A stretch of 64,000 nucleotides of DNA from Chryseobacterium sp. JUb7 (GCF_024806495.1 NZ_JANUFF010000006.1:1-64000), one strand, 5' to 3'; counted from the stretch's first letter, positions 44,965-54,267 are shown. The notes: generated from the letters alone by a model not told the origin. A program made the numbers and translations.

Positions 44965-46182
44965 TTATAACAATTCATTCAATATATTCTGTCTTTCCGC
45001 CTCATTATAGAAATTCATAGAGGCAGGCTTGTATCTATATAATATATAAATATCACTTTTAGCTCTTGTTACGGCAACATAATAATGGCTTCTTGTCACC
45101 CAAGGCCTACCATCACTATTCAATTTTCGCATGGCATTATCCGATGATTCGAAAAAAGGCATGATCACGATATCAAATTCAAGTCCTTTACAAGACTCAA
45201 AAGTAGTTATAAATGGTGTCCTAAACTTTTGTTTTAAAACAGCTTCGTCAGCAGGATTGATCCCATGCCAATAATAGGAAAAAGCTCTATCATCGGCAGC
45301 CTGCAAAGCACACGAATATCCATTTAGCTCCAGATATTCTTTCAATTTAACCACTTCGTTACCAAAATGACATAGTATACCAATATTGCTATTGGGATTA
45401 TTTTCAATAACCTGCCGTACATAGTCCATTTGCGCCGTATGTGCCAGTCTTGGCACAACCTCAGGGTCATTGCCCGACTGAAGATCTCCCGAATCCATAG
45501 CTTGAACCCGTAAATCCTCCGGTACAAATTTTTTGGCAAGCTCAAATATTTGACGCGTGTTCCTATGGTTACCTCCCAAGTACTGTGTATCGGTGGCAAT
45601 GTGGTGCCGAATACCCTCCAAAATAATATCTTCCGCTTGATCTTCTGGGTAATACTGCTTAAAATTCTGGGCCCTATCAGCCCCCACACTCACATTATTC
45701 GTCAATTCCCCAACATTGTTATAAACAACCCGCGGTAAATCTTGCCCCTCATCAAAAAATAATTCCCTAAACTTTACATTATTCCTACGGGGTCTTCTAA
45801 TATACCTATCAAAATTTGCAGCAACTTCCTCATCGGAAGCTTCAGGCCTAAACCTTCCTACATTGTCCCAATGCCACTGATAAAAAGTATCAAGTTTATT
45901 TTCCACTATATCATTTATCCGTCGCTCATCCAGTTCACCGAACAGTTCCTCTGCTCTTGCTCTTAACATGCCCTTAATCGTGAGAATAAGTGTTTTATGG
46001 TATGTAAAAAGCATAAGATCATCATGCTCTCTGACAGAGCGCAAGAATCTAAAAATAGTAACTACAGTCTTTCCACTTCCCGGTCCACCGGTCACCAACA
46101 TTGCGCTCCTCGGATGAAAAGCCAACTGCTGGTCAGGATAAAGTGCGTTAATAGCTGGTAATGAAAATCTGAATTCCGGCAT
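44965..46182 (-). CDS. UvrD/Rep-like SF1 helicase or ATPase, short form
   Basis: The 405-residue protein has a Walker A GGPGSGKT (32-39), Walker B FFDEGQD (142-148, DEGQ instead of the common DEAQ), a motif-III-like SVGADRAQNF (165-174) and a C-terminal YYVAVTRAKSDIYILY (motif VI region, about 377-392). It is far shorter than UvrD (about 720 residues), lacking large 1B/2B insertions. Such proteins unwind DNA or RNA or act as ATP-driven remodellers. As the first gene of a four-gene operon, it probably provides the motor of the system. Confidence 0.85.
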   Translation of the reverse strand: MPEFRFSLPAINALYPDQQLAFHPRSAMLVTGGPGSGKTVVTIFRFLRSVREHDDLMLFTYHKTLILTIKGMLRARAEELFGELDERRINDIVENKLDTFYQWHWDNVGRFRPEASDEEVAANFDRYIRRPRRNNVKFRELFFDEGQDLPRVVYNNVGELTNNVSVGADRAQNFKQYYPEDQAEDIILEGIRHHIATDTQYLGGNHRNTRQIFELAKKFVPEDLRVQAMDSGDLQSGNDPEVVPRLAHTAQMDYVRQVIENNPNSNIGILCHFGNEVVKLKEYLELNGYSCALQAADDRAFSYYWHGINPADEAVLKQKFRTPFITTFESCKGLEFDIVIMPFFESSDNAMRKLNSDGRPWVTRSHYYVAVTRAKSDIYILYRYKPASMNFYNEAERQNILNELL

Positions 46183-46633
46183 ATTTCTTTTCTAAATATT
46201 TTAGCCTTTACTTAAGGCTACTTCTTTTACAGATCAGTACATACTAGAGCACATGGTCACACACAATATGCAAATCAGCCATACATCGCAATGTACTCAA
46301 GATAATACTTTTTAAATTAATACTCTCTGCAACATCTGTTATCTCTTTAGCAAATTTACTTCTTTTATAAATAGATTAGAGACGTTTTATTCGTAAAACC
46401 ACTATTTTTTAACATCAAACTTATTTACTGAGGTTTGGTTTATTAAGAACCAAAACTTCAGCATATATATTATTTACTAACGTACGGAACTAGTAGCTTA
46501 CTCGATCGTTGCTTGTAAATGGAAACATATAGAATTGAAAAGATTTCAGAAGAAACGAATACCGACGGTACAAGGCTTATGAAATAGCGTATGTGAACTA
46601 CACCAGTTGACCAAAAAAATGGAGAATTAATTT
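46183..46633. other. Non-coding gap upstream of the AlkB operon
   Basis: This 451-bp gap has no credible frame. Two small hairpins are visible: GTTTTA-TTCG-TAAAAC (46,384-46,399) and TTTGGTT/AACCAAA (46,434-46,454). A TAAATTTG element on the minus strand at 46,351-46,358 could serve the operon but lacks a -33 partner. I see no RNA gene. Confidence 0.5.
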
Positions 46634-47590
46634 TTACAGCAATTCTCCATAAAAATTATTGTCAACCCTAAATGTGTGATTTAATTTATCCTTTTCACAC
46701 CGGCCTATCATCGTTCCATCTTCTTGCGTATATAAAAATACTTTTCCGTTACAACCTCTTTTGATACAGTCGATAGACCTCTTATTAAGCGTAAAGTTCC
46801 ATGTTGAGTTTCGTTTGATTGTCAAATGTGTTCCTTCATCCAATACAACCTCATTTTGCACCTCAAGCCTACCTGTAAACATTAGGTACAAAATTTTATG
46901 GGCATATTTGTATTTTCGCATACTTTCCATATTTCGAGACATGTATAAACCCATCACTGCGGCAGTTAAAATAAAACACAGGGTTTTGGCCCAGTCAGCT
47001 TCAATGTAGAAAAATGATGCGCAAAATACAGCACCAAAAATGATTGTTGCTAAGTAGACATGCATTGAATCTTTAATGGATTCCCACAGAGTGAAAGTTA
47101 GCTGTCTATCCATACATTCTTCAAAATAAACAGTTTTATCATCATAAAAAGATATTGGCTTTCCAAGTATTGCCAAAACTTCTCTTTGCGGATATTCAAT
47201 CAATGCTTTAGCGATATCCCGATGACTAAGGGTTTCAATTTTAATATCTTGGTTCGCCAATTTAAGCTCATCAATGACATCACATTCTTTAGGGCCTATT
47301 TTACGATTGGTGACAAAAATGAACTTCTTGACTTCGAGGTTTTTATCAATACAGTTCCTATAGTCATTCTTTATCTTGGTTGCTATATTGTCAGACCAGG
47401 TTGACATGGCAAAATATTCTCTGGTTTCAAGCACATAGCCATCTCTACCACCATCTCCAAGTGGCCCCATGGAATCTACCTCCTGGAAGGTACCACCATA
47501 TTTTTTCCGAAGGTAATTCGCTGCACATTTTTGAAACTCTAATCCATCCTTACCTTTTAGTATATTTTCTATGTACTCTGTATCCAACAT
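46634..47590 (-). CDS. Restriction-endonuclease-like protein with two membrane helices
   Basis: The 318-residue protein has an N-terminal restriction-endonuclease-like domain (about 1-145): GLEFQKCAANYL, then GDGGRDGYV (45-53) and YFAMSTW (59-65), as in Mrr-like nucleases, though the usual E/Q-x-K is not clear. Two membrane helices follow (177-196, 200-217) and a C-terminal soluble domain of about 100 residues rich in strands. The membrane anchor suggests action at the membrane, for example on incoming DNA. No partner gene is adjacent. It is likely a defence gene. Confidence 0.7.
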   Translation of the reverse strand: MLDTEYIENILKGKDGLEFQKCAANYLRKKYGGTFQEVDSMGPLGDGGRDGYVLETREYFAMSTWSDNIATKIKNDYRNCIDKNLEVKKFIFVTNRKIGPKECDVIDELKLANQDIKIETLSHRDIAKALIEYPQREVLAILGKPISFYDDKTVYFEECMDRQLTFTLWESIKDSMHVYLATIIFGAVFCASFFYIEADWAKTLCFILTAAVMGLYMSRNMESMRKYKYAHKILYLMFTGRLEVQNEVVLDEGTHLTIKRNSTWNFTLNKRSIDCIKRGCNGKVFLYTQEDGTMIGRCEKDKLNHTFRVDNNFYGELL

Positions 47591-48201
47591 ATTTTTTTCT
47601 GTTGAAAATATAAATAATAACCCAGGTAAGAAAATTGTATTTGGTACTTCATCTTTCTTTAAACCATCCTATTTCGGCACTTTAATCTTTTTTTGGTCTA
47701 ATATCATAATTCCCTATATAATATAAACACTCGAAGATTGACGTTCTTGGCGTGTCTTGCCATATTAATAACAGATTTACTAGCATCAATAATGCTATCT
47801 CAGTTACTAAAGTATTGGTATCCTTAAATGAAAAATATGTCTTTTCTTGTACAAGTGCTATTAAAAGTTGCGATTGCTTGGTTTGATGATGTGATTTCCG
47901 TTTTAGGTATAACAAACCTTTTTTACTAAACCTTTTGTATTTATTAAAAACAAAATAAACTGTATATTAAGCACTTTTCCTATAAACATTTTTGCAGACA
48001 GAGAGAGGAAAGACATTTAGTACTCTTTTTAATAAACCAATTATATCAGTATCCCGTTATTTGAGACGATTGGTTGGGATTTCTTTTATACAGTAGCAAG
48101 TAGCTGCATAAGCCTCATTTTTCATTTTCCACAATTCTCAACAAAAAAGATAAACTTGGCGCCAGCTATTTTGAAACTTGGATCTGACCCAAGAATCAAA
48201 A
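47591..48201. other. Non-coding gap in the accessory island
   Basis: This 611-bp gap is AT-rich. A 77-codon frame at 47,682-47,915 on the minus strand has no recognisable features and I do not call it. No hairpins with T runs were spotted. It may contain eroded remnants. Confidence 0.45.
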
Positions 48202-48696
48202 TTATTTAAACAATTTATTAAACAAAAAATTCCTCAATTTTTTAACGATTGATACCCTGTGCCTTCCCAAATTATAATTTGAGCTGTTTAGGTTCCGAAG
48301 TTTCAAATAATTTCCAAAACTAAAATAACTGTTTTCCTGAAGTTGCCCAATCGAATTCAAATAATAATCAGTTTGGAACGCTTCAATAGCATCTTCCTCC
48401 CCATAGAGTATAGCTGACCATTTATAGATTTTTTCAAGGAGTTCCTTTTTTAGCAGATTCTCCACGGGATCGCCCAGGTCTTGATCTTCTAATACTCTGA
48501 CACAAGAATCCATAATTTCCACCGTCAGCGTCAAATCAAATTCTTTTTGTAGTTCAAACTCCGTAAAAGAAAATGCAAAATATCCGTAGTTTATATACTG
48601 TTTTTCTATTGGATGCATCTTTAAATATTTATACAGTAAACCAGCTTCAATATTACTGATACTGACTTCAATACTAATATTGTAAATTACTTCCAT
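48202..48696 (-). CDS. Hypothetical protein of the island
   Basis: The 164-residue protein is not recognised. It has an acidic helical core (LKKELLEKIYKWSAILYGEED, about 85-105), a strand-rich N-terminus and a basic C-terminal tail (RHRVSIVKKLRNFLFNKLFK). No signal peptide or membrane segment is seen. It stands alone, with gaps of more than 300 bases on both sides. It may be an immunity or antitoxin-type protein, but nothing in the sequence proves this. Confidence 0.55.
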   Translation of the reverse strand: MEVIYNISIEVSISNIEAGLLYKYLKMHPIEKQYINYGYFAFSFTEFELQKEFDLTLTVEIMDSCVRVLEDQDLGDPVENLLKKELLEKIYKWSAILYGEEDAIEAFQTDYYLNSIGQLQENSYFSFGNYLKLRNLNSSNYNLGRHRVSIVKKLRNFLFNKLFK

Positions 48697-49008
48697 GATA
48701 AATCTTTGATTACAATTTACTTCTTTTATTTATAAAATATAAAAGATTTATGCTGAACTTGGTGGGTACACTAATTGACATCTATGTCCGAAACTCATAC
48801 CAACAATGCGGAATTTATCTGCATATTAAAAACACCCGTAGATTGGGAGTCAGCGGGTGTTTTACCATATTATTAACCTATTTTATAAAAAGTTTGCTCG
48901 ATCGAGCAAATAATTATTGATACCTAATTTAAACACTTTTCACTAAAATATCAAATTGACGAATTAACATTACTGCAACAGTAGGAGTCTTCACCTCTAT
49001 TTGCAGCA
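48697..49008. other. Non-coding gap with a terminator
   Basis: This 312-bp stretch contains only a strong hairpin at 48,829-48,863 and AT-rich sequence. I see no other feature. Confidence 0.6.
48829..48863. terminator. Intrinsic terminator
   Basis: A 10-bp perfect stem AAAACACCCG/CGGGTGTTTT (48,829-48,838 with 48,854-48,863) with a 15-base loop is bounded by A and T runs. It can stop leftward transcription coming from the CDF remnant. Confidence 0.8.
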
Positions 49009-49379
49009 TTATTCCAGCTGTATGATCACATAATATACAAGTTTAAATTCATTTTTTATGTCTGTGCGGATACGGCGTATCGCCTCAGTGATCTCCTCTT
49101 TATCCAGGTCATCTTCAAAATCTCTTATCAACATCAAGACAACTTCTTCGGGCAACTGATAAGTCGATAATATGTTTTTTGTCTTCACCACTGTAAAGTC
49201 TTTTTCTGCGAGTTCCGCAATTTTTTTCTCGTTTCGGGCGCGATACCTTCGCCCATCAACAAGCTTCTGCTTTTTCTAGCCAATATAAAGGCAACAAAAA
49301 CAAGCGGCAATCCCACGATTACTGATGCTAATCCATCCAGCTCGGGAATTTTTAGTGAATGGTTCAGCCACGTTATCAT
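49009..49379 (-). pseudogene. Broken CDF-family cation efflux transporter
   Basis: Two short frames together match the C-terminal third of a cation diffusion facilitator. The first (49,379 leftwards) has LDGLASVIVGLPLVFVAFILA and LLMGEGIAPET, a typical last membrane helix and cytoplasmic hinge. After an A7 run (T7 on the plus strand at 49,221-49,227) the sense switches to another frame that reads KIAELAEKDFTVVKTKNIL, then LPEEVVLMLIRDF and EEITEAIRRIRTDIKNEF. A one-base indel in the A run would explain this. The first four or so membrane helices are missing, so it is both truncated and frameshifted. Confidence 0.82.
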
Positions 49380-49457
49380 AGTTACAATTATTAATTCTGA
49401 AATCTTTAATATTACAGATTATTCCCTAACTTTCCATATGAATAATTTTAAATAACG

Positions 49458-50912
49458 ATGATCAGGGTCTATATAGATTGGAATGTAATGAGCCAGATGA
49501 AAAATGGGCAACACAGTGAATTTTATTCAATTATTTCAGATAACGAGAAATTTTTAAAGCCTTATTCAACTTCGCATCTTGGCGATATTTCTGCGAGTAG
49601 CCAAGAACTATCAAATATGGAGAATATCGATTCTGATCTGGATTTTATCTCCAACCTTTCCCAAAATTATTGTTTGTTCCATATAGAGGGCAGAACCGAA
49701 TTTCGAAACAATCCTCCTCGGGATTTATACATACAGGATAGCAATCTAAGTCAACTACTAGATGTGCTTCGTATCGAACCACTTTCAGACAATCTTGATG
49801 AAGAAAGTAGAAATCTTCAGGAACTATTGAATGAGCAAATTACGTTATTTAAAAACACTCCTATCGATAAAGTTTTTCAAAAATCCTTCGAAAACCCTGA
49901 AACAGCTCACCTAATGCGCAGCTTTCTCCCTGAACTTGAGGACAATTATACACAGGTTGGACTTTTAACAGCAATCTTTGGAATGATAGAAAGAATGAAC
50001 AAAAATACAGCTTATAAAGATTTACGTGAAAATCTTCAAGGTGGGGCAGATATAAAAAGAGACCAAATATTTCACAGCGCTTCCCCCTATGAACTCATTG
50101 ATAAAGCTTATAAAAAAAAAGGAATTTTAGCTGAACCAAAAGGCCCGGCCCATGAGTTTGCCTCCCCCTGGTTTACAGAAATAAGTAATGAATATATAGC
50201 ACTGGACATGCACGGGTATCAGGAAGATAAAATTTCTATAAACAGAGGCAGGAAACAAACTTTCAGAAATACCATGGAAGATGCTTTTCATACAGCTTTT
50301 GCGTCTTCATGTGATTTTTATATTACTCAGGATCAAAGAAACTGTAAAAAGGCAAATGCCGTCTATGAAAAACTTGATATTAACACTATCGCCATGTCGG
50401 CCGATGACTTTCTGATCCTTTACAAAAAATGTCTTCAGTTCAAAACAGTAGATTTCCTTAATCAATTGTTGCATTTATTAAAAAATTTAGCACCGTCCAA
50501 CACCTCCGACCTTAAGAGTAGCCGTTATGACTGCGCTTTCTTTTTCTGCGACTACTTTAATGTTATACGTATAATTACCGATAAAAGTACTAAAAGTCCA
50601 TTCCTTCTCATGACTAGACATTTACCCACTAACTCCCTACCTATTTTCGGCAAGGAAGCACATGTTCTTGTCAGTAAATTACAGCTGCTTTTGGGTAACG
50701 ACGTAGATAATTTGGAAAAATTCTCTGATCCAGAATTGGAGCAGATTGGAAAAGACTGTTGGCCCGGCAGACATTGGGAATACGCCGATGTTAACATAAA
50801 ACTACGCGCTATGGAAGGACATCTGCAATTATATTTGTACCCACCAAATAATAAAAATAGGATTCAAGAGCTATTGCACGCAGTAAAATCCTTTTTTAAC
50901 TTTGGAAAATAA
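49458..50912 (+). CDS. PIN-like domain protein, unknown role
   Basis: The 484-residue protein starts with VYIDWNVMSQMK, a PIN-like first motif (Asp7), and has TMEDAFHTAFASSCDFYITQDQRN (about 271-295) carrying further acidic residues and a strand ending in D, as in PIN nucleases. The rest (residues 20-260 and 310-484) is helical and unrecognised. PIN domains cleave RNA with Mg2+. It is 116 bases upstream of a PD-(D/E)XK gene on the same strand, so they could form one unit. Confidence 0.7.
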   Translation: MIRVYIDWNVMSQMKNGQHSEFYSIISDNEKFLKPYSTSHLGDISASSQELSNMENIDSDLDFISNLSQNYCLFHIEGRTEFRNNPPRDLYIQDSNLSQLLDVLRIEPLSDNLDEESRNLQELLNEQITLFKNTPIDKVFQKSFENPETAHLMRSFLPELEDNYTQVGLLTAIFGMIERMNKNTAYKDLRENLQGGADIKRDQIFHSASPYELIDKAYKKKGILAEPKGPAHEFASPWFTEISNEYIALDMHGYQEDKISINRGRKQTFRNTMEDAFHTAFASSCDFYITQDQRNCKKANAVYEKLDINTIAMSADDFLILYKKCLQFKTVDFLNQLLHLLKNLAPSNTSDLKSSRYDCAFFFCDYFNVIRIITDKSTKSPFLLMTRHLPTNSLPIFGKEAHVLVSKLQLLLGNDVDNLEKFSDPELEQIGKDCWPGRHWEYADVNIKLRAMEGHLQLYLYPPNNKNRIQELLHAVKSFFNFGK

Positions 50913-51028
50913 ACGTCTTGACAAATAGCCCTAGCTATCAATAATTTATAAAAAAAATTGTATTATAAATTCCTTGGATTAGCTAAAACTAATCAAATAG
51001 AAACATCAACTGAAAATAGCAAAGTAAA

Positions 51029-51907
51029 ATGAATACATCAATTGTCGGAAAGTACGATTTTTTAGAGGGAAATAAATTATATCAAACAAGAGCGAGAGTA
51101 GCTTTACCCTACCTAGTTAAACAAGCTGAGGCCCGTCAGACAATTTATTATTCCGACCTTGCTAAAATCCTTGGAATGCCAAATCCACGAAATCTTAATT
51201 ATGTATTGGGTGTGATTGGAAGTGCAATGAAAGAACTGAGCTTAAGTACTGACATCAGAATACCAGCCATCCAATGTATCGCGATCAGCAAAAGAACAAA
51301 CCTTCCAGGGGACGGAATTTCTTGGTTTATCGATATTTCTGATTACAGCACCCGTAGCCCAAGCCAGCAGAAAGAGTTTTTGGATGCTATGCTCGCAGAA
51401 ATATACTTATTTCCATACTGGCGGGAAGTTTTGAATGTTCTTGGTTTGGATCCAATACACATAGACCTTCAAGAAGATTTAGATAAAGCAATCAAAATAC
51501 GATCAGGAGGTGAAAGCGAAAGCCACAGAAAATTTAAGGAGTTTGTTTCAAAAAACCCTTTAGTACTAGGTCTTAAGGATTCCCTTCCAAATGGAATACT
51601 CGAACATGTGCTTCCTTCCGCTGATGTTATTGACATACTATTTATTGATCAATCCCTTAAAATAGGGGTTGAAGTGAAATCTCATATTTCTCCCCCAGAA
51701 GATATTTTGCGGGGAATATTTCAGTGTGTAAAATACAAACATTTAATTGAAGCAAAACAAATTGTAGATAATGAACTTCCGAACAGTCGCATTATTCTGG
51801 CATTGGAAGGAAGACTTCCCGAGAAATTCATCATAGCAAAAAACCTCTTAGGCATTGAGGTTGTAGATAATATACAAATGTCCAAGGAAAAGTCCATAGA
51901 AGAATAA
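51029..51907 (+). CDS. PD-(D/E)XK nuclease-like protein with N-terminal winged-helix-like region
   Basis: The 292-residue protein has an N-terminal IYYSDLAKILGMPNPRNLNYV (about 39-59), similar to the DNA-binding helices of alkyltransferase-like proteins. From 160 on it has a nuclease-like core: ESHRKFKEF (Glu164), IDILFID (Asp202), GVEVKSH (Glu215, Lys217), then RGIFQCVKYKHLI. This matches the E-D-ExK order of the PD-(D/E)XK fold. It may cut or only bind DNA. It shares orientation with the PIN-like gene and is convergent to the ParB-like gene. Confidence 0.78.
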   Translation: MNTSIVGKYDFLEGNKLYQTRARVALPYLVKQAEARQTIYYSDLAKILGMPNPRNLNYVLGVIGSAMKELSLSTDIRIPAIQCIAISKRTNLPGDGISWFIDISDYSTRSPSQQKEFLDAMLAEIYLFPYWREVLNVLGLDPIHIDLQEDLDKAIKIRSGGESESHRKFKEFVSKNPLVLGLKDSLPNGILEHVLPSADVIDILFIDQSLKIGVEVKSHISPPEDILRGIFQCVKYKHLIEAKQIVDNELPNSRIILALEGRLPEKFIIAKNLLGIEVVDNIQMSKEKSIEE

Positions 51908-51966
51908 ATTGACTTCGCTTGATTTATATTATTTTCATATCATTCTTACAATCCATCAACAAAGAA

Positions 51967-52785
51967 TTATATGAAAATCTTACTTAAAATGCTGCGGTTG
52001 TGCCGCAGTAGTAATGTATCCAAAAGATAGAGTTCCTGATCTGAAACAATACTATTTCTTTTATTACTTTCAATTTTCATTGATTTTATGCTATTGGAGA
52101 TACCCCGATATGGAAATCTTCTAAGCTCACTCATCCGGTCCAATACATATCCGGCAAATTTCTTTTTTATAAAAACCGTATCCTTTTTATTATCAAATCC
52201 CTTAACATCTATCCCCACAAAATCAACGCGTGGGTTATTTTCATACCACTGACCCAAAAACCCTTCCTCAATAAATTTAGGAATGTATCTTTCAAATCTT
52301 TTTTCCCGTTGAAATCGCTCACGGTCAAAAATGTATTCCTCAACGTTTACTTCCACCTCATCCAGTTCAAGGTATTTGGCAAGACATAAGCGATGTTGCC
52401 CACCCGTAGTGAAAAAGTGATCGCCATACTGTTCAACTGTCTTTTCCTCCTCATTAAAGTGGATATGGTCAATAATCTGGTCTAAATCGACCAAATTGTC
52501 AATAACCCAATCTAGTCGTTTCAGATCGCCCAATAAATCGTCCCAGTGATATGTCCAGTCCTTTGCCTTATAAGCTGGACAATTGTACGAGTAGGCGTAT
52601 TCAATACCACATATGTTTGCTGGATTGATCTTCTTTTTTACAGTCCTCTTGCGATAAAAAAACTCCTTATGGAGAATTTCATCCGGGCGATAAACAATAT
52701 CGCTATGCCAATGCTGATTAGGATAGTTTGGATTATGTAATTTTATCCAGTCTATCCGTTGTTGATGCGAGTACCTGTAGGCCAT
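51967..52785 (-). CDS. ParB/sulfiredoxin-fold protein
   Basis: The 272-residue protein has the fold signature HFFTTGGQHRLCLAKYLELDEVEVNV (about 123-147), where GGQHR corresponds to the nucleotide-binding GxxR motif of ParB/sulfiredoxin proteins. Around it is an Asp-rich region (HWDDLL, LVDLDQII). N- and C-terminal parts are not recognised. ParB-fold proteins bind or hydrolyse nucleotides; in defence loci they may alter nucleic acids. It follows the SEFIR gene by 45 bases on the same strand, so they are probably one operon. Confidence 0.72.
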   Translation of the reverse strand: MAYRYSHQQRIDWIKLHNPNYPNQHWHSDIVYRPDEILHKEFFYRKRTVKKKINPANICGIEYAYSYNCPAYKAKDWTYHWDDLLGDLKRLDWVIDNLVDLDQIIDHIHFNEEEKTVEQYGDHFFTTGGQHRLCLAKYLELDEVEVNVEEYIFDRERFQREKRFERYIPKFIEEGFLGQWYENNPRVDFVGIDVKGFDNKKDTVFIKKKFAGYVLDRMSELRRFPYRGISNSIKSMKIESNKRNSIVSDQELYLLDTLLLRHNRSILSKIFI

Positions 52786-52830
52786 TTATTTATATTTTTT
52801 CGCATTTTACCAATCGATACCATTCCAGGC

Positions 52831-54267
52831 TTACCTTTCACTTGCAATTGTATCCGGGTTTACAAGCTCATGAATGGAAGGCACTTTCGAATACCCGTTC
52901 CCTCCATAACGAATATGGTCATTATTTTCACTTTTGTAAGTTGTCAGTATATTTTTAAGCTCAATCGCTCCTTTTATGTCGAATATTTCCTTTACATTAT
53001 CAAAATGCTTTTTAGATGTCATTTTTGCGAAAAAATTGATAGGCTGTGATTCTCCATAAATATAAGTATAAGGAAACCACGTTTCGTAATCAACTATCTT
53101 CAGATAGCTAACGAAATAACATACCATATCAGCTAATATAAGGTCGGTCTTTTTAAAATTTTCACACAAATTCATAATAATATACTCTCCAAAACCTGTA
53201 ATCTTCTTGTGTTCCCTAGAAAAATATTGTTCCAGGTATTCATGGTAGCCTCCGATAAAAGTAAACTTAGAAGCTTCTGTCTTTCTGGCATATTTTTCTT
53301 TTTTGTAATATTTAGTATGCAGCAGATCTGCAACGAGTTTGTAGTTTTTATTTTTTAAGGCTGCAGCTATTGCATACAGGAAAAGTTCATGAAAAATTAC
53401 TTTAAAAATGTCAAATCTTGCAGGGCTCCAGCTGCCTTCGTGTTCCCTGGGACTATCATAAAGAGGAGCAGTTTCAAAAAATTCGATTAATAATTCATCG
53501 CTATTCTCTAGTTCGTTACTTGCCAAAATTTGAATAAATTGTACAAAATCTTCTTTCAATGGTTTATATGATTTCAGCGTATCATATAATTTCTCTCCGT
53601 AACCGATTAAATCTGTTGGCGTATTAACAAGCTCAAAGTCCCAAAGTTTATCTTGAAAGATCTCAATAAAACTTTTCAATTCCCTATATGCAACCTTTCC
53701 ATTCTTATTGATCTGGTTATTTATTGTCTTTAATTTATTGTGGGTTTCAGCAAGATTTACAACTGAATCGGTAATATAGCTGGGCGCTTTTATTCCTAAT
53801 TTAGGTTTAGGAAGCGATGGCGCTTCAAGAATATTTCTTAATAATTCCTCATAACTATTTTCAAAGTCCTCTTCCCTAGAAAAATCGATATATTTTCTGC
53901 TTTGTAAATACACAGGAAGAAATGCATGTCCATCCTCATCCCTCTCTCTTACGAGTGGAATAAATTTGACTTGCTCTTCCTTCGAATAGATATTGGGCGT
54001 AATAATCTGGGTTTCGGTTCCCACACCCCCAGCTCGATCATTAGATTTTTCTGTATATGTTTTATCAGAAACTATAAGTACCCGAAAAATATCTTTTGCC
54101 TTAACCATAGTTTCCATGAAACTATGGATATCATGACCATCTTGAAGTGACCACCTATCTAACACAACGTCAACGCTGTCGTTCATTAGTCTTGTTGCAA
54201 GATCAACTATCCATTGTTGATGCTCACTATTACCCCATGCATAGGAAATAAATACTTTTTTACTCAT
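52831..54267 (-). CDS. SEFIR (TIR-like) domain protein, probable antiphage effector
   Basis: The 478-residue protein starts with KVFISYAWGNSEHQQWIVDLA, followed by VVLDRWSLQDGHDIHSFMETM, RAGGVGTETQIIT and KFIPLV, all typical of bacterial SEFIR domains (about residues 1-150). In studied bSEFIR systems such a domain depletes NAD+ on infection, causing abortive infection. The 320-residue C-terminal part is helical, presumably the sensor, and unrecognised. A ParB-fold gene is read next. Confidence 0.87.
   Translation of the reverse strand: MSKKVFISYAWGNSEHQQWIVDLATRLMNDSVDVVLDRWSLQDGHDIHSFMETMVKAKDIFRVLIVSDKTYTEKSNDRAGGVGTETQIITPNIYSKEEQVKFIPLVRERDEDGHAFLPVYLQSRKYIDFSREEDFENSYEELLRNILEAPSLPKPKLGIKAPSYITDSVVNLAETHNKLKTINNQINKNGKVAYRELKSFIEIFQDKLWDFELVNTPTDLIGYGEKLYDTLKSYKPLKEDFVQFIQILASNELENSDELLIEFFETAPLYDSPREHEGSWSPARFDIFKVIFHELFLYAIAAALKNKNYKLVADLLHTKYYKKEKYARKTEASKFTFIGGYHEYLEQYFSREHKKITGFGEYIIMNLCENFKKTDLILADMVCYFVSYLKIVDYETWFPYTYIYGESQPINFFAKMTSKKHFDNVKEIFDIKGAIELKNILTTYKSENNDHIRYGGNGYSKVPSIHELVNPDTIASER

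Noticed and set aside
47682..47915. 77-codon frame on the minus strand in the gap between the nuclease-like gene and the 164-residue gene
   Set aside because: No recognisable motif, no clear ribosome site, and composition like the non-coding surroundings.
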